From: Paraprevotella xylaniphila YIT 11841 | GTDB lineage: Bacteria; Bacteroidota; Bacteroidia; Bacteroidales; Bacteroidaceae | Length of the DNA stretch: 64,000 bases | Reading direction: 5' to 3' | NCBI RefSeq assembly: GCF_000205165.1 | Contig: NZ_GL883812.1 | Coordinates: forward strand, 1 to 64,000 | Part shown: one piece after another, positions 10,723-18,638 of the stretch | How the letters are laid out: the number at the start of each line of letters is the position of its first letter | How positions within the stretch are numbered: position 1 is the first letter of the stretch | Program-made: the position numbers and the translations under genes | The notes under the pieces: generated by a model | What the model saw: only the letters and a program-made list of their open reading frames with translations | Databases searched by the model: none | What the model was told of the DNA's origin: nothing

Positions 10723-12003
10723 ATGAAAGTATTAATGTTTGGTTGGGAGTTTCCTCCTCATATTCTTGGAGGACTCGGTACGGCAAGTTACGGTCTGACG
10801 AAAGGTCTTTCCTTACAGCCAGATATGGATATCACTTTTTGTATCCCGAAACCTTGGGGAGATGAAGACCAAAGCTTTATGAAGATTATAGGTATGAACA
10901 GCGTGCCTATCGTTTGGCGTGACGTGGATTGGAATTATGTAAACGGCAGGGTGGGCAGTTACATGGACCCGCAACTTTATTATGATTTGCGCGATCATAT
11001 TTATGCCGACTTTTCATATATGCATGTGGATGACTTGGGCTGCATGGAGTTTTCCGGCCGCTATCCGGACAACTTGCACGAGGAAATCAACAACTATTCC
11101 ATCGTGGCAGGAGTGGTGGCCCGGCAGCAACGGTTCGACATCATTCATGCACACGATTGGTTGACCTATCCTGCGGGCATCCATGCCAAGCAAGTCAGCG
11201 GGAAACCGTTGGTGATTCATGTGCATGCCACGGACTTCGACCGGAGTCGCGGAAATGTGAATCCCACAGTCTACAGCATCGAAAAGAACGGCATGGACCA
11301 TGCGGACTGTATCATGTGCGTGAGCGAGCTGACGCGCCAGACGGTAATCAACCATTATCATCAAGATCCGGCAAAGTGTTTTGCCATGCATAATGCCGTG
11401 TATCCGTTAGCTTCCGAGCTTCAGGAGATTGTGGACCAAAGGAAACCCTATTCGGAACGCAAGGAGAAAGTAGTGACTTTCCTGGGGCGTATCACCATGC
11501 AGAAAGGGCCTGAGTATTTCATCGAAGCGGCCAAGCGGGTGTTGGACCGTACACACAACGTGCGTTTTTGCTTTGCCGGAAACGGTGACATGATGAACTC
11601 CATGATTGAGATGGCTGCAGCCTACGGGATAGCCGACCGTTGCCATTTTCCCGGGTTTATGAAAGGGAAACAGGTGTTCGAATGTTTCCGTGACAGCGAC
11701 GTGTATGTGATGCCTTCCGTGTCGGAGCCGTTTGGGATTTCCCCGCTCGAGGCGATGCAAAGCGGGGTGCCTTCCATTATCAGCAAACAATCCGGTTGCG
11801 CCGAGATTCTGTCTAAGTGCATCAAGGTGGACTATTGGGACATAGATGCCATGGCCGACGCCATGTATGCGCTTTGCGTGTACCCTTCCTTGCATGAATA
11901 TTTGCAGGTGGAAGGAAAGAAAGAGGTGGACGGCATCACGTGGGAGAAAGTGGGCCAACGCATCCGGAAACTTTATGACGAGACAATCCAAAAATATAAA
12001 TAA
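10723..12003 (+). CDS. Glycosyltransferase family 4 (glycogen synthase-like)
   Basis: 426-residue GT-B enzyme. The N-terminus KVLMFGWEFPPHILGGLG is the acceptor/donor-loop motif shared by starch synthase-like and GT4 enzymes; the C-terminal domain has VTFLGRITMQKGPEYFIEAA and VMPSVSEPFGISPLEAM with the retaining-GT Glu motif. Strong ribosome-binding site AGGAGG 8 bases before the ATG. Its position between debranching enzyme and GH57 implies a role in alpha-glucan elongation; whether UDP- or ADP-glucose is the donor cannot be read. Confidence 0.88.
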   Translation: MKVLMFGWEFPPHILGGLGTASYGLTKGLSLQPDMDITFCIPKPWGDEDQSFMKIIGMNSVPIVWRDVDWNYVNGRVGSYMDPQLYYDLRDHIYADFSYMHVDDLGCMEFSGRYPDNLHEEINNYSIVAGVVARQQRFDIIHAHDWLTYPAGIHAKQVSGKPLVIHVHATDFDRSRGNVNPTVYSIEKNGMDHADCIMCVSELTRQTVINHYHQDPAKCFAMHNAVYPLASELQEIVDQRKPYSERKEKVVTFLGRITMQKGPEYFIEAAKRVLDRTHNVRFCFAGNGDMMNSMIEMAAAYGIADRCHFPGFMKGKQVFECFRDSDVYVMPSVSEPFGISPLEAMQSGVPSIISKQSGCAEILSKCIKVDYWDIDAMADAMYALCVYPSLHEYLQVEGKKEVDGITWEKVGQRIRKLYDETIQKYK

Positions 12004-12019
12004 TCTAAAATCCTAAGAC

Positions 12020-13375
12020 ATGAAAACGATATGCCTTTACTTTGAAATTCATCAAAATATACATTTGAAACGTTACCGCTTCTTCGACATCGGTACGGAC
12101 CATTATTATTATGATGATTATGAGAACGAATGCAGCATAACCAATACGGTTGAGCATTCCTACCTGCCTGCGTTGCAGGCTTTGCTTCAGATGCTGAAAG
12201 AGAACCCTGGATTTTTCAAGGTCGCTTTCTCGATTTCCGGCACTGCCATTGAACTGTTGGAGAATTATGCGCCATCCGTCATAGATTTGTTACAAGATTT
12301 GAATGAGACAGGAGGTGTGGAGTTCTTGGTGGAGCCTTATTCCCACGGCTTGTCTTCCCTGGCCAATGAGGAGAGTTTCCGGGAGGAAACCTTGAGGATG
12401 TCACGAAAGATTAAGGAACTTTTTGGAAAGTCGCCAAAGGTGTTCCGCAATTCTTCTTTGATATATTCCGACGACATAGGGAATATGGTAGCTTCGATGG
12501 GGTTCAAGGGATTGCTGACGGAGGGTGCCAAACACATCTTAGGATGGAAGAGCCCTCATTTTGTGTACCATTGTTCACAGAATCCGAACCTGAAACTCCT
12601 TTTGCGGGATTATAAATTGTCGGACGATATATCCTTGCGTTTCAGTAATTCCACTTGGAGCGAGTTCCCCTTGTTTGCCGAAACCTATATGGATTGGATA
12701 GCGGCAGTGCCGGAAGAGGAGCAAGTGATTAATATCTTCATGGAGTTGTGCGCATTGGGTATGTTCCAACCGCTTTCGTCCAATATACTGGAGTTCCTCA
12801 AGGCCCTGCCGGCTTGCGCCAAGGCCCGTGGAATCTCTTTCTCCACCCCTTCGGAAGTGATAGACCATCACAAGTCGGTTGACGCGCTTGAAGTGCCTTA
12901 TCCCATGTCATGGGTGGACGAAGAGCGCGACATCAGTTGTTGGTTGGGAAATGGCATGCAGCGAGAGGCTTTCAACAAGCTGTATAGCGTGGCCGACCGT
13001 GTGCGTATTTGTAACGACCGCCGTATCAAACAGGATTGGGATTACCTGCAGGCTAGCAATAATTTCCGTTTTATGACCACGAAATCCAGTAGTTGGAACA
13101 TGTACCGCGGAATTTATGATTCTCCCTACGATGCCTTTACGAATTATATGAATATCCTTGGCGATTTCATTAACAGGGTGAATGGCATGTATCCTCGTGA
13201 TATAGACAATGAAGAGTTGAATTCACTGCTTACGCTGATTAAGAACCAGGGAGAAGAATTGGAGGTGAAGGACAAAGAGATTGCACGTTTGAATGCCCGT
13301 ATGAAGAAGTTGGCATCTGAAGGGGCGGAAACGGCCAAGAAGGTTTCCACGCGCAAGGTTGCAGCCAAGAAGTGA
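12020..13375 (+). CDS. Glycoside hydrolase family 57 protein (alpha-amylase/branching type)
   Basis: 451 residues; residues 1-300 look like a GH57 (beta/alpha)7 barrel: ICLYFEIHQNIHLKRYRFF at the start, VEFLVEPYSHGLSSL (the nucleophile region includes E/H residues), and VFRNSSLIYSDDIG. The C-terminus ends in a charged helical and Lys/Ala-rich tail (EVKDKEIARLNARMKKLASE then AKKVSTRKVAAKK), probably a coiled coil with a basic end. Third gene of the glycogen run. Hydrolase versus branching activity cannot be decided from the sequence. Confidence 0.85.
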   Translation: MKTICLYFEIHQNIHLKRYRFFDIGTDHYYYDDYENECSITNTVEHSYLPALQALLQMLKENPGFFKVAFSISGTAIELLENYAPSVIDLLQDLNETGGVEFLVEPYSHGLSSLANEESFREETLRMSRKIKELFGKSPKVFRNSSLIYSDDIGNMVASMGFKGLLTEGAKHILGWKSPHFVYHCSQNPNLKLLLRDYKLSDDISLRFSNSTWSEFPLFAETYMDWIAAVPEEEQVINIFMELCALGMFQPLSSNILEFLKALPACAKARGISFSTPSEVIDHHKSVDALEVPYPMSWVDEERDISCWLGNGMQREAFNKLYSVADRVRICNDRRIKQDWDYLQASNNFRFMTTKSSSWNMYRGIYDSPYDAFTNYMNILGDFINRVNGMYPRDIDNEELNSLLTLIKNQGEELEVKDKEIARLNARMKKLASEGAETAKKVSTRKVAAKK

Positions 13376-13438
13376 CGCATGCCGTTCCGTGTCCCACGGT
13401 GCAGGTTTGTGCGTGGGCATGGAACGTAAGATGACAGT

Positions 13439-13475
13439 GGCCGACTCGCCGTAAAGAAGTGGGTCGGCCTTTCTC
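13439..13475 (+). terminator. Terminator after the glycogen genes
   Basis: GGCCGAC at 13439-13445 pairs with GTCGGCC at 13463-13469, followed by TTTCT. Stem and loop (with CCGTAAAGA) closely resemble the panD terminator at 17531. Confidence 0.6.
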
Positions 13476-13590
13476 GTGTATAGCACCGGGGAGGGGAGGC
13501 ACATGCGTGACGGACGTTTCTTTGTTGAAAATCCGGAATCTTGTAATGTTTTGGTTTATAGGTCGGTAACATTCTCCTTAGATTCGTTTT

Positions 13591-13652
13591 TCATTCTCAG
13601 GAGATTGAAAAATCATTCGGCTTAGATTGATTTTCCGTTTGGCGCAGATTGG
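13591..13652. repeat. Degenerate intergenic repeat, copy B
   Basis: About two to three degenerate tandem units of period 22-23 built on GATTG-AAAAATC-ATTCGGCT. The same unit recurs near-perfectly at 26516-26572 and in inverse orientation at 49424-49470. All copies are intergenic and downstream of genes. Apart from this, the terminators and an imperfect GTTCC/GGAAC hairpin near 13384-13426, I see nothing in the 422-base gap 13376-13797. Confidence 0.6.
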
Positions 13653-13713
13653 TTTCCCACAGCCCTGTGTCCGTTTTTTTTTGAAAGTATGGTGAGAATT
13701 TGGCATAGGGAGG

Positions 13714-13770
13714 GGAATAAAAAGAACAGGTGGAGAAGCCTATGGTTTCTCCACCTGTTCTTTTTATTCC
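13714..13770. terminator. Perfect 24-base inverted repeat, bidirectional terminator
   Basis: Bases 13714-13737 are the exact reverse complement of 13747-13770 with a 9-base loop. Each strand ends the stem with a U-rich run (TTTTTATT), so it can end transcription in both directions between the glycogen run and the convergent DUF4270 gene. Confidence 0.85.
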
Positions 13771-13797
13771 TGCCGTGGTTACGGGTAAATGAGTGGG

Positions 13798-15207
13798 TTA
13801 ATTGAACGTACTATAAATCACTTGGATTTTAAGTTTGTCTGTTGCGCCACCCACTAACTTGGCACTTCCCAGTCCCATGTCATGCGTCACGCTGACGATA
13901 TTGTTGTTGTTGTCCTGGTTGGTTTCAACAGGAATGAGTACCACCTTGTTCCAGTCCTGATGCTGCTGTTCCCAAGCTTCCGGTGTGATGCCGGCTTTGG
14001 CAGATTCCTCATTCCTCTCTCTCTTACAGTAAGATACCAAGTTGCTGATGTTGGAAAAAGTATAAGTGTTATAGCTGCTGTTGAAAGAGGTGACGTAAGA
14101 TGTTTTTTCGTCCGGCACTTTTCCTTCTTCAAAGAACGTGTACATGTCTTGTTTGCGCACCAACAATAGGGTCTGGGGAACCTCGAAGGCCGATTCCTGG
14201 TTTGTGGCATTATAGCGATACAAGGAGAATTGAGCCTGGCTGATGCTGTCGTTGAGGTGTCCTTGGTAGATTTCGTTTACAGGAAGTGTGATTTCCGTAA
14301 ACACTCCGGCAGGAGTTTTCAAGTAAGTGCATTGGGTGTCGTTTTCTACCAACTCGGCCAGGTCATCATTTTCCACGTAAGTGTTCTGCAAGACTTCGGG
14401 AGTAGCTGCAAAACGGCTCATACCTACGTAAACCGTGTCTTTTTCGGCATCTTTATACCTGAAATAGAGATTCATGGCTCCTACTCTCATCTTAACCATC
14501 GTACCGTCCCCGTCCGTCAGTTTGAAATAGAAGCCGGGGCATACATGGCGTATGAAATTATATGAATTCTTGAAAAAGCCCTTGTTCTCGTAGTATTTCT
14601 TTATGATGAATGTGCCGTATTCTTTAGGCAGCATGATACGTATGTTCGGAGTGTATGAGCTGCTTTCCAGATAATCGTCCGACAAAGTGAAATCCTTTGT
14701 CGTGAAGACCTTTCGTGTAATGGGCCCCGTTGCATGGCGGTTGATATACCGGCTGAAATCGGCATTGCTGTAATACGTAGTGTCCTCGCGCACGACGTTT
14801 GCGGTGTCCAATTCGTATACGTCTACTTTCATCGGATTGTTCTCGTCTCCGTAATATTTTTCGTAATATAACCTGATTTCAATGGAATCCGCTTCGATTT
14901 CTCCTTGCTCGTTCTTGACCATCAGGTCGTAAGCGGGGAATTCATAGTTTTCCAACGTGCCGAACTGCGCCAGAAACTCGGCCTTGATTTGCATGTTCGT
15001 TTCCGGGTCGGTCATACGTCCTAAGTAAGAACTGTTGCTATTGCTTAAAACGGAATCTGCCAATAGTGAGTGTGTGCTTGCTTCATATACCGAAGCGGAA
15101 GCGTTGATGTTATCGGAATCCGTGAAAATTCCGATAGTATCGGTCGTGTCGTCACAAGCCACGCTGCATAATCCAATCAACGTGATGAATGAAGTTTTGA
15201 ATTTCAT
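13798..15207 (-). CDS. DUF4270-type lipoprotein
   Basis: 469-residue lipoprotein with signal MKFKTSFITLIGLCSVAC (Cys18 likely acylated) followed by DDTTDTIG, the usual start of Bacteroidetes DUF4270 proteins. The rest is beta-rich with repeated Tyr/Asn strands (ADSIEIRLYYEKYYGDEN). Function is not established; the family commonly sits next to the glycogen synthase-like gene, as here (24 bases downstream of it, same strand), so co-transcription is likely. It ends at a perfect bidirectional terminator. Confidence 0.85.
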   Translation of the reverse strand: MKFKTSFITLIGLCSVACDDTTDTIGIFTDSDNINASASVYEASTHSLLADSVLSNSNSSYLGRMTDPETNMQIKAEFLAQFGTLENYEFPAYDLMVKNEQGEIEADSIEIRLYYEKYYGDENNPMKVDVYELDTANVVREDTTYYSNADFSRYINRHATGPITRKVFTTKDFTLSDDYLESSSYTPNIRIMLPKEYGTFIIKKYYENKGFFKNSYNFIRHVCPGFYFKLTDGDGTMVKMRVGAMNLYFRYKDAEKDTVYVGMSRFAATPEVLQNTYVENDDLAELVENDTQCTYLKTPAGVFTEITLPVNEIYQGHLNDSISQAQFSLYRYNATNQESAFEVPQTLLLVRKQDMYTFFEEGKVPDEKTSYVTSFNSSYNTYTFSNISNLVSYCKRERNEESAKAGITPEAWEQQHQDWNKVVLIPVETNQDNNNNIVSVTHDMGLGSAKLVGGATDKLKIQVIYSTFN

Positions 15208-15231
15208 GTTTGCAGAGGATGATAAATGTTT

Positions 15232-16062
15232 TTAGTCTTCATTCTTACCTTGGCTCCATACTTTGTCGTAGAAGTCGGCAAAAGCATCGGCGTCGGCGGC
15301 ACTGACGTTTTCCAACACCGGAATCTCTTTGCTTTGGGCGTATTCGGCAAAGGCTTGGAACTTGTCCGTATCGGGCACGGTCAGCCCGTCGGAATAATTG
15401 ATGGCTAATTTGTTCAGTTCGTCGTATGTCACTTCCGGGCTGAAGTCTTCGAGGACAGATGCGTTCACATCCCTGAACGTTATGCAATTGCCGAAATTCG
15501 TGCCCATCGACTGTTTCAAATCTTCGGAAGACATGGAATACACGATTTTGCTGTCGCGGAACGAAGGCTCTTCCTTATAGGCGGTCTTGACATAGAGGGG
15601 AACCAAAGCTGACATCCATCCTTGGCAGTGGATGACATCCGGAACCCATCGAAGTTTCTTTACAGTCTCCAATACGCCCCGCGCATAGAATATGGCCCGT
15701 TCGCTGTTGTCCTCATATTCGTTGCCGTTCTCGTCGAGAGCCATCAGGCGTTTCAGGAAATAGTCATCGTTGTCTATGAAATATACTTGCATCCGGGCGG
15801 CCTGGATTGAAGCCACCTTGATGATGAGCGGATGGTCCGTATCATCTATGATTAAATTCATGCCGGAAAGACGAATCACTTCGTGGAGCTGGTTGCGACG
15901 TTCGTTGATATTTCCCCATTTGGGCATAAATGTTCTGATTTCTCGTCCTTTTTCCTGTATTTCCTGAGGAAGTTCTCTACCCATAGCAGCCAGTTCCGAA
16001 TCGGGAACATAAGGCGTCATTTCTTGAGTAATGAATAGTATTTTCTTTGCCTTCATTGTCAT
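15232..16062 (-). CDS. Stand-alone starch/glycogen synthase N-terminal (GT5) domain protein
   Basis: 276 residues beginning MTMKAKKILFITQEMTPYV, like the N-terminal domain of glycogen/starch synthases; DVIHCQGWMSALVPLYVKT is the conserved H-x-H/D-W acceptor region. The usual C-terminal GT-B nucleotide-sugar domain is absent: full-length GlgA is about 480 residues. This short form is common in Bacteroides, often annotated as glycogen synthase; it may work with the GT4 protein at 10723 or have another role. An upstream in-frame GTG exists at 16068; ATG 16062 follows AAGGA. The last residues are acidic (SQGKNED). Confidence 0.75.
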   Translation of the reverse strand: MTMKAKKILFITQEMTPYVPDSELAAMGRELPQEIQEKGREIRTFMPKWGNINERRNQLHEVIRLSGMNLIIDDTDHPLIIKVASIQAARMQVYFIDNDDYFLKRLMALDENGNEYEDNSERAIFYARGVLETVKKLRWVPDVIHCQGWMSALVPLYVKTAYKEEPSFRDSKIVYSMSSEDLKQSMGTNFGNCITFRDVNASVLEDFSPEVTYDELNKLAINYSDGLTVPDTDKFQAFAEYAQSKEIPVLENVSAADADAFADFYDKVWSQGKNED

Positions 16063-16081
16063 GTTCACTTTTTCCTTGGCA

Positions 16082-16089
16082 CAAAGGTA
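16082..16089 (-). promoter_or_regulatory. -7 promoter box for the GT5/DUF4270 operon
   Basis: Reads TACCTTTG then T on the minus strand, 19 bases before ATG 16062. Confidence 0.6.
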
Positions 16090-16244
16090 CGAAAAAAGTT
16101 TGGCATTATAGCCTTTTTCAAGGGAATAGAGCTTAATTCTTTCATTAATTTCACGTATTTATTTGGCTAATGTTTTTGCTATGTGGTATTTTATATGTTA
16201 TTTTGCAGAGTTTTTTAGGGAATGCAGTTTAAAATCAACCACAA

Positions 16245-17096
16245 ATGAAGTTAATTCATACAATTGAAGATTTGCGACGCAACTTGGCAGAGGCGCGTGC
16301 AAAAGGTGAAAAGATTGGATTGGTGCCTACGATGGGTGCATTGCATGAGGGACACGCTTCCTTGGTGAGACGTTGTGTAGCAGAAAATGATGTGACCGTA
16401 GTGAGCGTGTTTTTGAATCCTACGCAGTTTAATGATAAAAAAGATTTAGAGAAATATCCTCGGACGTTGGATGCGGATTGTGCTTTGTTGGAAGGTGTGG
16501 GGGCTGATTTCGTCTTTGCGCCGTCTGTGGAAGAAATGTATCCTCAGCCTGATAGCAGGAAATTCAGTTATCCGCCGGTGGATACGGTGATGGAAGGGGC
16601 TTTCCGTCCCGGACATTTCAATGGCGTATGCCAGATTGTGAGCAAATTGTTTGCCATCGTGGAGCCTGACCGTGCTTATTTCGGGGAGAAGGATTTCCAA
16701 CAGATTGCGGTGATTCGTGCCATGGTCGAAGATTTGCATTTGAAAGTAGAGATAGTGCCTTGTCCGGTTGTCCGTGAAAAGAGCGGGTTGGCCATGAGTA
16801 GCCGTAACACCTTGTTGACGGACGGGGAGAAGGCCGTAGCGGCTCATATCTTCGGCATTCTTTCCAAAAGCAAGAATTTTGCCACGAACCATACCTTGAA
16901 AGAGACCCGGCAATATGTGGTGGATTCCTTGAATGCCATAGTGGGACTGGAAGTGCAATATTTTGCCATAGTGGATGGAGGGTCTTTGCAGGAACTGGAC
17001 AGTTGGTCGGATTCGGATGACATCGTAGGGTGTATCACCGTTTTCTGTGGAAGCCAGCCTATCCGTTTGATAGATCATATTAGATATAAAGAATAA
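16245..17096 (+). CDS. panC: Pantothenate synthetase
   Basis: Condenses pantoate and beta-alanine with ATP to pantothenate, in the CoA pathway. 283 residues; [14 protein letters not shown] is the HIGH-type nucleotidyl-transferase motif, [12 protein letters not shown] and [13 protein letters not shown] are core motifs, and GLAMSSRN is the KMSKS-like element. It is 18 bases upstream of panD on the same strand, forming a panCD operon. Divergent from the GT5 gene over 182 AT-rich bases. Confidence 0.97.
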   Translation: MKLIHTIEDLRRNLAEARAKGEKIGLVPTMGALHEGHASLVRRCVAENDVTVVSVFLNPTQFNDKKDLEKYPRTLDADCALLEGVGADFVFAPSVEEMYPQPDSRKFSYPPVDTVMEGAFRPGHFNGVCQIVSKLFAIVEPDRAYFGEKDFQQIAVIRAMVEDLHLKVEIVPCPVVREKSGLAMSSRNTLLTDGEKAVAAHIFGILSKSKNFATNHTLKETRQYVVDSLNAIVGLEVQYFAIVDGGSLQELDSWSDSDDIVGCITVFCGSQPIRLIDHIRYKE

Positions 17097-17114
17097 GATT
17101 AAAAGCAAAAGGGT

Positions 17115-17468
17115 ATGATGATCCAAGTGCTGAAGTCGAAGTTGCACTGTGTGCGTGTGACGGAGGCTAATTTGAATTATATGGGGAGCATCACTATTGA
17201 TGAGGACTTGATGGATGCGGCTAATTTGATTGCAGGAGAAAAGGTCCAGATTGTGAACAACAACAATGGTGAGCGTTTGGAAACCTATATTATAAAAGGT
17301 GAACGCGGTTCGGGGTGTATTTGCCTGAACGGCGCAGCTGCCCGTAAAGTGCAGGTAGGAGACGTTTGTATTATCATCTCATACGCCATGATGGATTTTG
17401 AAGAAGCCAAGACGTTTGCTCCTACTGTCGTTTTTCCGGATTCAGCGACTAACCGTTTGGTGCGTTAA
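17115..17468 (+). CDS. panD: Aspartate 1-decarboxylase precursor
   Basis: Makes beta-alanine from aspartate for pantothenate synthesis. The 117-residue proenzyme contains NYMGSITID; self-cleavage between Gly24 and Ser25 gives the pyruvoyl group on Ser25. Downstream [19 protein letters not shown] is typical. Starting at M1 keeps the Gly24-Ser25 numbering of E. coli PanD; M2 at 17118 is possible. Second gene of panCD; hairpin terminator downstream. Confidence 0.96.
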   Translation: MMIQVLKSKLHCVRVTEANLNYMGSITIDEDLMDAANLIAGEKVQIVNNNNGERLETYIIKGERGSGCICLNGAAARKVQVGDVCIIISYAMMDFEEAKTFAPTVVFPDSATNRLVR

Positions 17469-17530
17469 GGATTTGCGATAGGGGAGGGCATGCATTTGTG
17501 GAGTGCCGCCATCGTTCTTATATAATTGTT

Positions 17531-17577
17531 CCGGCCGACAGTGTCCGTAAAGAGACGGTCGGCCGGTTTCTTTTTTA
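17531..17577 (+). terminator. Terminator after panD
   Basis: CCGGCCGAC pairs with GTCGGCCGG around a loop containing CCGTAAAGA, followed by TTTCTTTTTT. Near-duplicate of the hairpin at 13439. Confidence 0.8.
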
Positions 17578-17801
17578 TTTCCTTTGCCCTTTTTGGCTAA
17601 ACAGAAATTGTTTGCCCTGATAATAATATGAACCCTTTTAAAGTCGTGGTGATATGTGGCGATTTTATTTTAGATTTTCAGCGGTTTGACTTAGCCTGTT
17701 GAGGAATAAACTTTTAGCGAACTGTTTGAGAAATAGAAGTAACGAAACTTTGTCTTTTACCGTACTTTTGAAGTCTTGTAAGCAGGACTTTCGGACAATA
17801 A

Positions 17802-17836
17802 AAAAAGCCACAAATCATTGATTTGTAGCTTTTTGT
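17802..17836 (-). terminator. Terminator after tRNA-Ser (works on both strands)
   Basis: ACAAATCA pairs with TGATTTGT, flanked by AAAAAGC and GCTTTTT. On the minus strand it ends in seven T and lies 35 bases past the tRNA 3' end. The rest of 17578-17801 is AT-rich with no gene seen. Confidence 0.75.
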
Positions 17837-17870
17837 CCGTTTGCTGACCATTTCTGTCCAACACGTTCAG

Positions 17871-17955
17871 CGGAGAGAGAGGGATTCGAACCCCCGGTGC
17901 CTCTCAGCACGACGGTTTTCAAGACCGTTGTAATCGACCACTCTACCATCTCTCC
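17871..17955 (-). tRNA. tRNA-Ser (anticodon UGA)
   Basis: 85 bases on the minus strand. Acceptor GGAGAGA pairs with TCTCTCC and is followed by discriminator G; the D-arm, the anticodon loop CTTGAAA with anticodon TGA (plus-strand 17919-17921), a long variable arm and the GGTTCGAATCC T-arm are all present. The long variable arm marks a class II (Ser) tRNA. CCA is not encoded. Confidence 0.97.
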
Positions 17956-17994
17956 AATACTTTGTCCGGGAAACTCTCTTCCTCAAAAGCGATG

Positions 17995-18026
17995 CAAAGG
18001 TACGTGATTATTTTCATTCGTCCAAA
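17995..18026 (-). promoter_or_regulatory. Promoter for tRNA-Ser
   Basis: On the minus strand TTTG (18026-18023) and TACCTTTG (18002-17995) are 20 bases apart, an exact Bacteroidales -33/-7 pair, 40 bases before the tRNA 5' end. Confidence 0.75.
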
Positions 18027-18229
18027 TTTTCAATGAAAAAAGTGCTTTGAATTTTTGATTTTATTCTTTCCCTGCTTTCATAGCCCTATGTAAGTTACTA
18101 TTATTAAACGATATATAGAATAAAGTTTTAGGGCACTCTTTCAATAATCCGGTTCTTTATTTTATATAAACTCTATTATATATAAGGAGATTGGTGTTGT
18201 GTGGAAAGGGAATAGGACAGTTCTTTCGG

Positions 18230-18430
18230 CTACAATCTAGCCGATAGCATTTTCTTGAAGATTTCCGTTTGTTCTTTTCGTTCTTCCTCTGTAAAATCAG
18301 GATGCAGTGTTGCCAAGTAACATTTGAAGGTTTCTATGGCTTGCATACGAGCCATGGCTTTTCCTGCTTGTAAACCGCTGTGGTAAGGGGTGTGAGGCAA
18401 TAGGCTGCGATTGAAATTTCCGTCACTCAT
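18230..18430 (-). CDS. Small conserved-looking protein
   Basis: 66 residues, no signal peptide or membrane segment. The N-terminus SLLPHTPYHSGLQAGKAMARMQAIETF is followed by an amphipathic helical, charged part (FTEEERKEQTEIFKKML). I recall similar short Bacteroidales proteins with a PxTPYHSGLQAG motif but know no function. It lies between tRNA-Ser and the recombinase, with AT-rich spacers on both sides. Function unknown. Confidence 0.6.
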   Translation of the reverse strand: MSDGNFNRSLLPHTPYHSGLQAGKAMARMQAIETFKCYLATLHPDFTEEERKEQTEIFKKMLSARL

Positions 18431-18538
18431 GATTTTTTCTTTTAAGATGGGATAAAGTTAAGTGATTTTTTTTATTTCAACGAAGGGTTGGGAGAAATTT
18501 AGGACTAATGGGGTATATTTATGAGACAATTTTAGATT

Positions 18539-18567
18539 CATCTCTCCCGGGGAAACCGGGAGAGATG
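18539..18567. repeat. Perfect 12-base palindromic hairpin near the recombinase 3' end
   Basis: CATCTCTCCCGG (18539-18550) and CCGGGAGAGATG (18556-18567) pair exactly around five bases. There is no T-run on either strand, so it is not a standard terminator; it could be a recombination site or an RNA structure. Confidence 0.6.
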
Positions 18568-18618
18568 GGTGAAGTGTATCATTGTCATATTTTGGTCTTA
18601 AAGTATAACCACTTCACC
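18568..18618. repeat. 9-base inverted repeat with 33-base spacer
   Basis: GGTGAAGTG (18568-18576) and CACTTCACC (18610-18618) directly abut the hairpin at 18539 and lie just past the end of the recombinase gene. Candidate recombinase core sites, but too close together for a typical Bacteroides invertible promoter. Confidence 0.5.
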
Positions 18619-18638
18619 TTCTATATGAGGTAGAATGG

